Shown here: piece by piece, positions 1 through 8,366 of the stretch | Numbering within the stretch: position 1 is the stretch's first letter | Layout of the letters: each line of letters starts with the position of its first letter | Source: UBA6136 sp041158345 | Lineage (GTDB): Bacteria; Pseudomonadota; Gammaproteobacteria; Methylococcales; Methylococcaceae | Reading direction: 5' to 3' | Assembly (NCBI GenBank): GCA_041158345.1 | Contig: JBEBBO010000142.1 | Span: forward strand, 5,977 to 69,976 | Length of the DNA: 64,000 nucleotides | Notes under the pieces: generated by a model | Seen by the model: only the letters and a program-made list of their open reading frames with translations | Database searches by the model: none | Told to the model about the DNA's origin: nothing | Program-made: the position numbers and the translations under genes

Positions 1-1260
1 GATTTCACTCGGCAGTAAGCGGAACGCCTGAAACACGACAATCACAAACTGCATGCCCATCGACACAATACTGCTGTCGAGCGTTGAAAGCAGCGCCAGT
101 GAGTGGGCGCGACCCTTCGGGTTGCTCTTCCAGTATTCGAAAATGCATCGATTGAGAAGAACCGACTCAGGTGTATGGGATAGGAAGGCTTCGCGTAACT
201 CTTCAGACAGCGTTCTGCGAGTCAATTGAACGCGTCCTGCAGCGATAGCGTAATCATGCAGAGCGTTTTCGACGTTAAGTTCATGTTTGATGAGCGCTTC
301 ACGAAGGCTGAGAGCGTCTTTGACGGCGGTTGTGATGCCGGAGGCCGTCAGTGGGTGGCAGCAGCCCCGTGCATCACCCAACAACGCAACATTCATTTTG
401 ATGTTGCTCTTGGGCACGATGCGGTAATTCGCAGCCGCCAACGGCTTGTCGATAGCCATCGCCGCTTCAATGTCTTCACGGAATTTCTTGGGGAAAGATT
501 TCAGATGCTCACGGACGGATTCCTTGGAGTCATCACCACGCAAGACTTCAAACATGACCCGCGCGCGACCTTTCGTAACGCTGTAGGCGTAGGATATGCC
601 CAAAGGATTGAGGAAGATATTTCCATGCTCGGACTTGGGCAGGTGCCTGTCGTCCACCTCAACACCCAGCATTCCTGAATATCGATGGGTTTCGTGGGAA
701 ATCCCGGCCAGCTTTCTGACTTGAGACATGGGGCCATCGGCGCCGATGATCAGTTTGGCGTTAATCCGGACTTCGCCCGCTTCCGTTGAAACAATAGCAC
801 TGGCCATTTTGCCTTTCGCATCAGGTTCGATTGCTATGACGCGAGCCCCCATCCATACGTCAACCCCTGCAAATGACTTGATCTTCTCAAGCAGGTGCTC
901 TTTGAGGGACTGGTGTTCAATGGCCATGCCGCCGTGATCGAGACCCTCAACCTCTCCGTAGGGAAGGATGATGCTCTCATCGTATTCGGAGCCTTCTTTG
1001 AAAGGAAATATGGAGAAACCGCGAATGGGCGATCCAATTTCTGGCTCATCATCGAGAAGCCCAAGCTGCTTGAGCCCATCAATGCCTGGGGGATGGATCA
1101 ACTCACCAGCAAGGCGCCGTCCGTGAGAGGATTTGGGTTCAATGACGAGAACTTTAAGACCAAGTGGGGAAAGTGCTGCAGCGGCGGCGGAACCTGCTAC
1201 GCCTCCGCCCGCGATCAGGACGTCAACGTCCATCTGTGTGTTCGCGTTAATTTCCATCAT
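1..1260 (-). CDS. smo: Squalene monooxygenase-like FAD enzyme, partial (C-terminus beyond window start)
   Basis: Predicted to epoxidise squalene to 2,3-oxidosqualene, the substrate of the neighbouring cyclase. The frame is open for 420 codons from 1260 to base 1 with no stop. Visible: FAD Rossmann motif AGGGVAG at residues 17-23, a squalene-epoxidase-type RRLAGELIHPPG at 48-59, the GADG motif at 173-176, and GDARGCCHPLTASG at 295-308, matching the GDA...HPLTGGG region of squalene epoxidases more closely than UbiH-type GDAAH. The visible C-terminal end is hydrophobic, as in the membrane-bound family. It is the last gene of a minus-strand row bstA-bstB-bstC-osc-smo. Two consecutive ATGs (1260 and 1257) are possible starts. 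A geranylgeranyl-reductase-like flavoprotein is the main alternative; the adjacent cyclase makes squalene epoxidation more likely. Confidence 0.8.
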   Translation of the reverse strand, partial: MMEINANTQMDVDVLIAGGGVAGSAAAAALSPLGLKVLVIEPKSSHGRRLAGELIHPPGIDGLKQLGLLDDEPEIGSPIRGFSIFPFKEGSEYDESIILPYGEVEGLDHGGMAIEHQSLKEHLLEKIKSFAGVDVWMGARVIAIEPDAKGKMASAIVSTEAGEVRINAKLIIGADGPMSQVRKLAGISHETHRYSGMLGVEVDDRHLPKSEHGNIFLNPLGISYAYSVTKGRARVMFEVLRGDDSKESVREHLKSFPKKFREDIEAAMAIDKPLAAANYRIVPKSNIKMNVALLGDARGCCHPLTASGITTAVKDALSLREALIKHELNVENALHDYAIAAGRVQLTRRTLSEELREAFLSHTPESVLLNRCIFEYWKSNPKGRAHSLALLSTLDSSIVSMGMQFVIVVFQAFRLLPSEI

Positions 1261-1355
1261 CAATCTGTTTGGACCCTTAAGGAGATTGAGCTAGGCCAAG
1301 AATAGTTATTCGATCGAAACCTTCTGTTCAGGCTATCCGATCATGTGATCACGAG

Positions 1356-1373
1356 ATACAACATTAGTTGTAT
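1356..1373. promoter_or_regulatory. 18-bp perfect inverted repeat upstream of smo
   Basis: In the 123-bp AT-rich gap between osc and smo the sequence ATACAAC-ATTA-GTTGTAT forms a perfect 7-4-7 inverted repeat. A second short dyad, GATCA-TG-TGATC, lies at 1339-1350. There is no T-run typical of a terminator on the minus strand, so an operator is as likely as a processing or termination hairpin. No regulator of this type is encoded nearby. Function is inference. Confidence 0.4.
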
Positions 1374-1383
1374 TGTAACAACA

Positions 1384-3375
1384 TTAAACCCCTTTTATGG
1401 TGTGATTATACCGCGTAATAGCCCAAACGGGGAAATACGTGTGGTAAAGACGGTAATCCAGCATGGCTGCTCCGAAAAAAACACCATTTACTGATTGCAT
1501 CGGCCAGCTGCCATCGGCGTTTTGTTTGCTTAAAAGCCACAGAAGGCCGCGCTGGATTGCTGGGTCATGGGGGGGGAGGATTTCAAGAAGTCCCAGCAAG
1601 GCCCAACTGGTCATAACGACCTGAGTTTCAGGTTGCTCAATGTATCGCTCTTCCAAGCAACTCGTATAGTGTTCACTCCAACCGCCATCCTCTCTCTGGT
1701 GAGCCTTTAGAAATTTGGCAGCGCGTTGAAGTGACTCGTCTTGGGCATCAATGCCTGCAAGTCGGAGCGCTCTTGCGACGTGGAAGGTTGCATAGGTGTA
1801 ATTGATACCCCAAAAACCTTGCCAAGAACCGTCAGCCTTTTGCTGTCGTTTGAGTAGGGTAATGGCGCGTTGCGCCACAGATTCAAGCTGCTCGGATTCA
1901 AAGTCGGGATCGATTTTTCTGAAATGGCTGATTGCGCCCAAAGAGGAGGCCGTACATTCAATGTAGGACAGTTCAGTCATGCATTGGCCGAACATCTCGG
2001 AAGGGTTGATCAGCTCGAGAAGTTTCCCCGCACGACGGCGTTCATAGGTGCCAAATCCACCATCAGCATTTTGACGGGAGAGAATGAAACGAATCCCATC
2101 CCGCAAACGCTCTACATTGAGTCGGGGGAGTGCTGCATAGGCGGGGTGCTCATAGAGCGTAATGAGCCCGCTTAATGCTTCGGCCGTACAGTCACTGACG
2201 GGCCAACGATGTTCTCCGTCCGAAAAACACCAGCCACCCAGGGCGGGATCACGCCAATAATGGGCATAGTCCTGGGTTTCCTCCGTCATTTGGGCACGAT
2301 CCAAAAACTGAACGGCTTGTGTCATCGCGGCGATCGTCTGAGGCGTTGGATTCGTTACTTCTGAAATAGCCTGCAGAACGAAACCGGTATCCCAAGTATT
2401 GGATCGAGCTCCAACGTAGCGAAGTCCCTCGTTGTCATCTTCCCAGCGCCAAGCTTCGACGCCCGCTAAACTGGCTTCAAGCTCGGGATGCGAGGGGTTA
2501 TCGATAAATAGTGCGAGCGTATTAAGTAACCCGTTGACTGGTGAGATCCCCTGGTGCCGCGTTGTTCTTTGCTCAAACTCAATGCGTTCCAAGCAGACGC
2601 GCAATGCTTTCTCGCGCAGCTTTTTTCCGTGCCAGCGTTCAAAAATAGCCAAGCCATCGTAAATCACCCGAAGCACGGGGGTGATGGGGACATAAACGTC
2701 ACTGGGCGCTAGCTTGTGGCGAAGTTTCTCGAAGCAAATTTGCTCATAAGGCTTGGTGTAAAGCTCGCTTCTGAGTTGCGAAATGATCGATTCGGGAAGA
2801 TCCGCAACAAAACGCTTTCCGGAGATGTAAGCCAATCCAAGGTAGATCAGGCGAGTGTGGGAGTAAAAGCGGCGGGGGTGAAAGGGAAGCCATTCGGGAA
2901 GCAGGAAGAGTTCGGGGGGAATGGCATTGAGGCCCCTGTATTCATAGAGCCCTAGGATAGCGAGCCAGAATTTACCCCAAGTCGGAATGCCCTCGACACC
3001 GACCGGCTGCTCATGAAGCCAATCCCTTGCGCGAGCCGCAACAGCATTATCTTGACTGACACCCAAAAGTCGCAACGCAACGTAGGCAAGGGTCGTGAAG
3101 AAAACATATCCCGGAGATTCAGGGTGCATGCCCCAAGAGCCGTCACTGGCCTGGGTGACCTCAAAATGGCGCAAGATCCGAGAACGATCTTTCGCATCGT
3201 AAGGCCGGCCCATGATGGTCCTGACGATGACGGCTTGAGCTAAGATCATCGTACACCAGACCATTTCGCCTTCGAAATCACCGGTCTGTTTCTGTTGGGA
3301 TAGCAGGTAGTCCAGCGCCGATTGTTCGGCCTGTATCAAATGCTTGGTATCGAGTGCGATAGAAGTCTCTGGCAT
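1384..3375 (-). CDS. osc: Oxidosqualene cyclase (lanosterol/cycloartenol synthase type)
   Basis: Cyclises 2,3-oxidosqualene to a tetracyclic protosterol; monotopic membrane protein. The 663-aa length is typical for bacterial members. The catalytic motif is VSDCTAE at 393-399 with Asp395 as the acid; squalene-hopene cyclases have DxDD here, which is absent. Other family blocks: WGKFWLAILGLY (133-144), NTWDTGF (326-332), DGGFGTYE followed by LLELINPSEMFG, YIECTASS, and several QW repeats (ASDGSWG, QNADGGFG, QQKADGSWQGFWG, QREDGGW, QNADGSWP). Product-steering positions: Val393 (equivalent to Ile481 of Arabidopsis CAS1, Val in lanosterol synthases), His389 (equivalent to His477) and Gly322 by hand alignment at the position of Tyr410. 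The product is therefore probably lanosterol or a mixture. It sits 18 bp after bstC in an apparent operon. Confidence 0.95.
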   Translation of the reverse strand: MPETSIALDTKHLIQAEQSALDYLLSQQKQTGDFEGEMVWCTMILAQAVIVRTIMGRPYDAKDRSRILRHFEVTQASDGSWGMHPESPGYVFFTTLAYVALRLLGVSQDNAVAARARDWLHEQPVGVEGIPTWGKFWLAILGLYEYRGLNAIPPELFLLPEWLPFHPRRFYSHTRLIYLGLAYISGKRFVADLPESIISQLRSELYTKPYEQICFEKLRHKLAPSDVYVPITPVLRVIYDGLAIFERWHGKKLREKALRVCLERIEFEQRTTRHQGISPVNGLLNTLALFIDNPSHPELEASLAGVEAWRWEDDNEGLRYVGARSNTWDTGFVLQAISEVTNPTPQTIAAMTQAVQFLDRAQMTEETQDYAHYWRDPALGGWCFSDGEHRWPVSDCTAEALSGLITLYEHPAYAALPRLNVERLRDGIRFILSRQNADGGFGTYERRRAGKLLELINPSEMFGQCMTELSYIECTASSLGAISHFRKIDPDFESEQLESVAQRAITLLKRQQKADGSWQGFWGINYTYATFHVARALRLAGIDAQDESLQRAAKFLKAHQREDGGWSEHYTSCLEERYIEQPETQVVMTSWALLGLLEILPPHDPAIQRGLLWLLSKQNADGSWPMQSVNGVFFGAAMLDYRLYHTYFPVWAITRYNHTIKGV

Positions 3376-3393
3376 TAGGATGATGTAACTAAT

Positions 3394-4191
3394 TTAGCGA
3401 GGGGCTTTCGCGACTTCATTGATGACGTCGGCGAATTCCTTTTCCCAGATCACCCGATTATTGCCCCAGGAGCCGTTGCTGAGAAGAAGTTGGCCTTTTT
3501 TGATTTCAGCCTGAGCTTCAGACGTTTTTTCGTCCACTTCGAAAAGCGCTTCGGCATAGAAGAGGTGGTTCAGCGGATGGTTTTCATAGCTATCAACCGA
3601 TTCCTTAAGTAAGGCCAGTGCTTTATCCCCATCACCGATGCCCGTGGGCCAGGGGGGGGCTTTGAGATATAGCATGCCCAGAAGACGCAATGGGCCGCCT
3701 TGATCGACCGCCTTGGAGAGCTTAACCGCAAGATTGAGTTCCTCCTCAAGCCGGTGGAGGTTTTCAGCAGCTTGGACAGGATGATCGTTGATGGCGAGAC
3801 CCAGATTCGCCGCCAGATAATAGTGAACCGCTGCATTCTCCCTGCCGCCTGAAGCCATCGCTCGCTCGGCTAGCTTAACGCCCTCAGCTGCCAGTGCTTC
3901 ACGGTCTGGACCATGCGGTTGCCTCTCGGCAAGGTGAAGTGCGATCTCCGCAGAGATCGACGACTTAATAAATGTCGGTTGCGTCGCATTTCGCGCGACG
4001 TTCATGGCGCAATGCAGTTCATCAGTTGATGTCGTTGGACCCAGACCATCCTTGCTATTTAAGAGTGATTCCTCACTGATTCCAGAGCAGTTTGACGAGG
4101 AGCCAAAGAGAACGATGCGGTTAGGAAGTGAGCCGCATGCCGTCAGTGCAGATGCCAGAAGGAGAGCGATCGCTTGAGTTCGACCTTGCAT
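3394..4191 (-). CDS. bstC: Helical-repeat outer-membrane lipoprotein, BstC-like sterol transport component
   Basis: A 265-aa protein with a lipoprotein signal: short basic N-terminus, hydrophobic core, lipobox L16-T-A-C19. The rest is helical and TPR-like, with Ala/Leu-rich pairs from about 95 to 250, resembling the TatT/TPR family of substrate-transport accessory proteins. In Methylococcus capsulatus BstC is the outer-membrane-associated member of the BstABC sterol transporter; assignment here rests on repeat type, lipidation and position directly behind bstB (2-bp gap) and before osc. A longer reading from 4281 would overlap bstB by 88 bp and bury the signal peptide, so the ATG at 4191 is chosen. 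Confidence 0.75.
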   Translation of the reverse strand: MQGRTQAIALLLASALTACGSLPNRIVLFGSSSNCSGISEESLLNSKDGLGPTTSTDELHCAMNVARNATQPTFIKSSISAEIALHLAERQPHGPDREALAAEGVKLAERAMASGGRENAAVHYYLAANLGLAINDHPVQAAENLHRLEEELNLAVKLSKAVDQGGPLRLLGMLYLKAPPWPTGIGDGDKALALLKESVDSYENHPLNHLFYAEALFEVDEKTSEAQAEIKKGQLLLSNGSWGNNRVIWEKEFADVINEVAKAPR

Positions 4192-4193
4192 GT

Positions 4194-5036
4194 TTAGTGG
4201 CCCTTGTCCCAGAGAGTGATGGCGGGTTGGATGGCAGCCTGTGACGCCGGAACAAAAGCATCGATGGCAAACAAGTCGCACAGTTTTTTGCCCTCTGCCT
4301 CGTTACACATGTCACTTAAAGCTTTCGCAAAGCGATTTCGCTCTTCGGGTGTGCTGGTCTCTTTGTTTGCGACCAGACCCATCAGAGGAATCGGCGTGGA
4401 TGTGAAGACCGAGTCGAACTCATGAGTGAGTGGGAGCGAGCCTAAAGCAGCAAATTGTTGGCCATTTAGGAGGACAGCATCCAATTCGCCCTTGTCGAGC
4501 GATCTCAGTGCGCGAATGGCCTGCTTGCTGGGCTTTAGCGCGAAATCCGTTTCAGGATTCAGCTGACCGGCAAAGACGATGCGGCGAATGAATTCAGCCT
4601 CTTCAAAGACGGTACCTCCTACTTGCTTTCCCTTGATCTCTTCCAAGGCATTGAAGCGACCTTTGATCGCGACGAGGTGGAATTGCTCGGTAGAGCTACC
4701 CCGCATTTTGGGTTGAACCACGGGCTCTAAGTGGAGGCTTTGGCGCTGATCCAGGAAGATGCCTAGCGAGGTGATGGCGAAGGTGGGCTTTTTTTGCATC
4801 AACAACGACTTGCAGCCTTCGACATCCGAGGAAAATGCGCTGCTAAAACTCTGTGCAGGCCAGCCGCCAACTTTCTCTACGACACCCAGCATGGCTGTCA
4901 TGGCTTTGTTGGCATCATCCTCACTCACAGGTCCACCGGGATAGCAGACAACAACGGGCGAGGGCTCGCAAAGAGCCCAGGTTGAAAAGGCGATCAATGC
5001 CAAGGCCAGAGTAAGCCGAAGTGAAGAAAGGCGCAT
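4194..5036 (-). CDS. bstB: Periplasmic binding protein (PhnD/TAXI type), BstB-like sterol carrier
   Basis: A 280-aa secreted protein. An N-terminal signal peptide (hydrophobic to about residue 22, cleavage likely near ALC-E) is followed by a two-lobed binding-protein fold. Recognisable PhnD-like stretches are VVVCYPGGPVSEDDANKAM near 28-46, an ITSLG segment, and EIKGKQVGGTVFEEAEFIRR. Known BstB of M. capsulatus is a member of this fold that moves sterols across the periplasm. Its place between an RND pump (4-bp gap) and the BstC-like lipoprotein, in a row with an oxidosqualene cyclase, supports the same role. Phosphonate binding is unlikely: there is no phn ABC transporter next to it. Confidence 0.75.
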   Translation of the reverse strand: MRLSSLRLTLALALIAFSTWALCEPSPVVVCYPGGPVSEDDANKAMTAMLGVVEKVGGWPAQSFSSAFSSDVEGCKSLLMQKKPTFAITSLGIFLDQRQSLHLEPVVQPKMRGSSTEQFHLVAIKGRFNALEEIKGKQVGGTVFEEAEFIRRIVFAGQLNPETDFALKPSKQAIRALRSLDKGELDAVLLNGQQFAALGSLPLTHEFDSVFTSTPIPLMGLVANKETSTPEERNRFAKALSDMCNEAEGKKLCDLFAIDAFVPASQAAIQPAITLWDKGH

Positions 5037-5040
5037 GGGG

Positions 5041-7734
5041 TTATTTTTTCCTGGAGGAGCTAAGGATTAAACCAATGGCGGGAGCAATGAACAGTGTCGA
5101 AGCCAAGCAAGTCATCAGACCAATAGTAATGTCGATACCCAGCCCCGACACTCCCCGATAGCTCGCGAGCGTAATTGCGCCCAACCCAGCCAGTTCGGTG
5201 CCGGCGGCCAGCAAGATTACGCGACCTGCATCTTTGGCAATGGCGATTGGATCTTCCCCTTTCAAGGCCATCCAGCGATGACTGAGCCAGACGCCGTAAT
5301 CGACGGCCAACGCAATGACCAGAGGAAGCGCGATGATATTGGCGTAATTGTAATGGAGACCGGCTAATTTCATGATGCCCAGCATCCAACCTCCACCGAT
5401 GACCAGTGGCAACGTCGCGATCAGTATGCCTTTGGGCGAGCGAATGATGAGCGCAAGCCAAGCTAGACAGACGAGAATTGCCGCTTTGGTCCCTTGGCTG
5501 AAGCTACTGACCACAGCCTTGGAGAAAACCTGATGGGTTGTCGGAAAACCAGTGGCATCGGGTGAAATCTGGTAGACCTCTGTCATGAGCTCATCCAGAT
5601 TGTTAGGGTCATAGACGCTTTTGGCCGGATAGGCATAAGCAGCCAAAGTGCCATCTTCAGCCACAAAGCGCTCCCGAAGTCCGTCAGGCAAGTCAGACGG
5701 TGCGATCGGCCGGGCCGATCTCCAGTCTTGGATTTGCTTCACGGCATCAGTCGCCACGGCAAGTAAGGCGCGAAGGAGGGTTTCGGAGCGAAGCCTTGCG
5801 GTCTCAGGATCTTTCTCGAGGGAGACCTGCAAACTCTCTATGCCGGATCGGAGTTCTTCAAGCCCCTGCACCAGAGGTTGGTTACCGGAGCTGAATGCTT
5901 GCTCCTCATAATTTTCAATTTTCTCCAGCGATTGCTTTAAAAGTCGCTGAATCGATTTGAATGCCTTGTCATCAAGTCCGCGTTGACTCAGCGTTGCCAA
6001 GTTTTGGGTGAGCGCAGGCTGCAGCGCCAAATGCGACATCCGATGGGCGGCCTCTACACGCTGTTCGCTGTCCGCGGGGAAGAAACTGCTAATTGATTGG
6101 ATCTTGGAGATGGACGGCTTCTTTTGGGCCTCTTCGGTGATCCGACGGATCTCATCCAGCGTTCGCGCTGTAAAAATCACGATTTCGGATTGGTAATCCG
6201 TTTCGGTGACCATTTTTCGTTGATATTCCGCCGCTTTGGAGTCTCTCGGGAGGAGCGCGAGAACATCGTAATCAAAACCCATTTCCAGTCCCGAGCGAAT
6301 CCCGAGGACGGCTGCGCTTCCGGCGAGAAGGACAATGATCAGCGCCAAGGAACGGGGGACATTCAATTGGGAAGGTGAGACTTCACGGGTGGTATTTGTC
6401 ATCGCCTTGATTTTTGGTGGAATCAGGGCGTAAATCGCCGGTTGAACGATCCATGTGCTGACCAAAATCAAAAGCACGCCGCCTGCGGCAATGATCCCCA
6501 GTTCAGCAAATCCGGGGAAAGCTACCGTAGATAAAGTTCCGAAAATTAGAAGGGAAGCGCCACCCGCCGTCAGCACGGCTGAGAAAGAGTCACGAATGCC
6601 GCAGCCAATCGAGTCAATGAGCGGTTTTCCTGATCGACGCGCCTCAGCTATTTGAGATGTCGTGAAGATACCGTAGTCAGCGCCAAGTCCAAAAAGGATT
6701 GCAAGGAAGCTTGAGGTGATGATGGTCAGGTGCCCAACTGCCAGATAGGCGAAGCCGAGACTCCAGACTGCCCCCAATCCCATGGGGATAAAAATAGCTA
6801 GGGCCCAAGGCACACTCCGAACGACCAGGAAAATCAAGGCACCGATCAGGCCGGCGGCCGTCCAGATGACGAGCTTGATATCGCGTTCGATATCGATGTA
6901 CTCCTCGTATTCGATTGCGGGAAGACCCGTCAGCACCACATGCGGAGCATTCAGTCCGCGACTGACGAAGTCTTTGGCTAAATCGGCGGCAATCTGCGTA
7001 ATGCGCTGATTGAAAGGCGCCAACGTCTCAAAATCCTCACCCGTCGCTTTGGCGTGGACGAAGAGCAAAAGCATTTTGCCGTCATGAGAGCTGAAGTATC
7101 CCTTGCCCAATTGTTCGGCGCCCACAGCTTTCAACATGGATTCAAAATTGACGGCTGCGGGAGAGCTCTTTTCGTCAAGCCATCGCTGCCACTCATGGAC
7201 AAAAGCCGAAGCTCCCTTGATCCCGATCAGGGCTTTCTGGAGGTCTAAATTACCAGCGCTTTGACCAGGGGTAGCCTCAGAAGAGGCGCTGGCCAGTAAA
7301 TTCTCAAGATTCAGCTTCGGTAACTTACTGGCAACGCCGAGTCCATTTTCCAACTGGGCCAGTTGATCTGCGGGAAGGATTAGATAGAGGTGATCGTGCA
7401 GGAACCCGGTATCTAATCGATCGGTAGCCTGGGCAATTTCGGGCTGGTTCCGCAGTCGGGACGCGAGTTCAGTTGCGAACGCCTCCAGTTCGGGCCGGGA
7501 CGCGTTTTCGAGAACGACGACAAGATCGGAGGATGCCCCAAAAGTCTCTAGATAGCGATTCAGTCGATGCGCGACCTCGGTGTCCTGAGGCAAAAGAGCT
7601 TGCCTTGAGGTGTATACCGGCAGGTGGACAGACGCGTAAATGGCCAAAGCCGTGATAAGGGCCGCAACCGTTAGGACCCACCATGGGTGACGTGCGGATT
7701 GGATGCTCAGTCGATAAATGAGGGATTTAAGCAT
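5041..7734 (-). CDS. bstA: RND-family inner-membrane transporter, BstA-like (HpnN/MmpL group)
   Basis: An 897-aa polytopic protein of the MMPL/HpnN branch of RND exporters. One N-terminal TM helix (about 19-36) is followed by a large periplasmic domain, a five-helix block, a second periplasmic domain with long helices (about 500-680), and a second helix block. Paired Asp-Tyr motifs lie at D353-Y354 (GADYGIFT) and D812-Y813 (AVDYGVWL), the proton-relay positions of MmpL-type pumps. HpnN moves hopanoids; here the operon partner is an oxidosqualene cyclase and no hopanoid gene is visible, so sterol export as in M. capsulatus BstA is preferred. First gene of the locus, divergent from the gene at 7861. 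Confidence 0.8.
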   Translation of the reverse strand: MLKSLIYRLSIQSARHPWWVLTVAALITALAIYASVHLPVYTSRQALLPQDTEVAHRLNRYLETFGASSDLVVVLENASRPELEAFATELASRLRNQPEIAQATDRLDTGFLHDHLYLILPADQLAQLENGLGVASKLPKLNLENLLASASSEATPGQSAGNLDLQKALIGIKGASAFVHEWQRWLDEKSSPAAVNFESMLKAVGAEQLGKGYFSSHDGKMLLLFVHAKATGEDFETLAPFNQRITQIAADLAKDFVSRGLNAPHVVLTGLPAIEYEEYIDIERDIKLVIWTAAGLIGALIFLVVRSVPWALAIFIPMGLGAVWSLGFAYLAVGHLTIITSSFLAILFGLGADYGIFTTSQIAEARRSGKPLIDSIGCGIRDSFSAVLTAGGASLLIFGTLSTVAFPGFAELGIIAAGGVLLILVSTWIVQPAIYALIPPKIKAMTNTTREVSPSQLNVPRSLALIIVLLAGSAAVLGIRSGLEMGFDYDVLALLPRDSKAAEYQRKMVTETDYQSEIVIFTARTLDEIRRITEEAQKKPSISKIQSISSFFPADSEQRVEAAHRMSHLALQPALTQNLATLSQRGLDDKAFKSIQRLLKQSLEKIENYEEQAFSSGNQPLVQGLEELRSGIESLQVSLEKDPETARLRSETLLRALLAVATDAVKQIQDWRSARPIAPSDLPDGLRERFVAEDGTLAAYAYPAKSVYDPNNLDELMTEVYQISPDATGFPTTHQVFSKAVVSSFSQGTKAAILVCLAWLALIIRSPKGILIATLPLVIGGGWMLGIMKLAGLHYNYANIIALPLVIALAVDYGVWLSHRWMALKGEDPIAIAKDAGRVILLAAGTELAGLGAITLASYRGVSGLGIDITIGLMTCLASTLFIAPAIGLILSSSRKK

Positions 7735-7860
7735 GCAGGGAGTTTGGGGCTTTGGGCTTTCTTGAATGGTTCAGGGAATTTCTGAGCTCTCAGCCGTCTA
7801 ACCGACAGTCTGCGGTATCACCATTCCGCTGTCATCCGGCTTTGAATTGGGAGTTTTTCT

Positions 7861-8268
7861 ATGCCTGAGATTAATGGTAGAGCCCTGATGAGGGGCATTG
7901 TTCTCTTTCTGGTGCTTTACATGATTCATGTGGTCTTCTTGCCACAACTCGTTGGCGAACAGGCAGTGACAGGTGAATACCAGGGGCTATTGTATGGGAT
8001 CAATCAGGCTCTGGGGCTGGCAACATGCCTGATTCCCGGATTCTTGGCTGCAAAAATCGCTGGACATCATGGTTTTATCCATGGTGGCTTGGTTGGCGGA
8101 ATCAGTACGATCCTGACGGCGCTGATTGCCATGCTTTGGGCCATTGCCACGGGGTCAAAGTTCTTTGGACTGGAAACACTGCCATTCTGGTTGGTCATCA
8201 ACATGTTCCTGAGCGCTTTTGCCGGATTGATCGCCACCAATCTGGAAGAGTCAGAGCCGGAGGCCTAG
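7861..8268 (+). CDS. Small four-TM membrane protein, unknown function
   Basis: 135 aa, not recognised. Hydropathy by eye suggests four membrane helices: about 11-30, 44-65, 73-98 and 107-125. The C-terminus is short and acidic (LEESEPEA). The ATG has a GGGAG ribosome-binding site 7 nt upstream. It is divergent from bstA across 126 bp and is followed after 98 bp by a UbiH-family hydroxylase. Nothing in the sequence links it to either pathway. Confidence 0.7.
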   Translation: MPEINGRALMRGIVLFLVLYMIHVVFLPQLVGEQAVTGEYQGLLYGINQALGLATCLIPGFLAAKIAGHHGFIHGGLVGGISTILTALIAMLWAIATGSKFFGLETLPFWLVINMFLSAFAGLIATNLEESEPEA

Positions 8269-8366
8269 GGGCAATTCTCCAACAATTCATTAATTGGGTC
8301 TTCGGTGGTGGAATTTCCCTTCGTTCGTGGGGGATAATTGCGTCTCTATTTGTTTCGAGGCTCCGC

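Noticed and set aside
226..1305. Plus-strand open frames at 226-678 and 895-1305
   Set aside because: They lie antisense to the long open frame of the squalene monooxygenase-like gene and show no protein motif.
1384..3375. Squalene-hopene cyclase
   Set aside because: The DxDD motif is absent; VSDCTAE and the LELINPSEMFG and YIECT blocks are those of oxidosqualene cyclases.
5041..7734. HpnN hopanoid exporter
   Set aside because: Same family, but no hopanoid gene is visible and the operon carries oxidosqualene cyclase, a BstB-like and a BstC-like gene.
1..7734. Recent horizontal transfer of locus I as an island
   Set aside because: No integrase, tRNA, direct repeats or obvious base-composition change by eye; older transfer cannot be excluded without a phylogeny.
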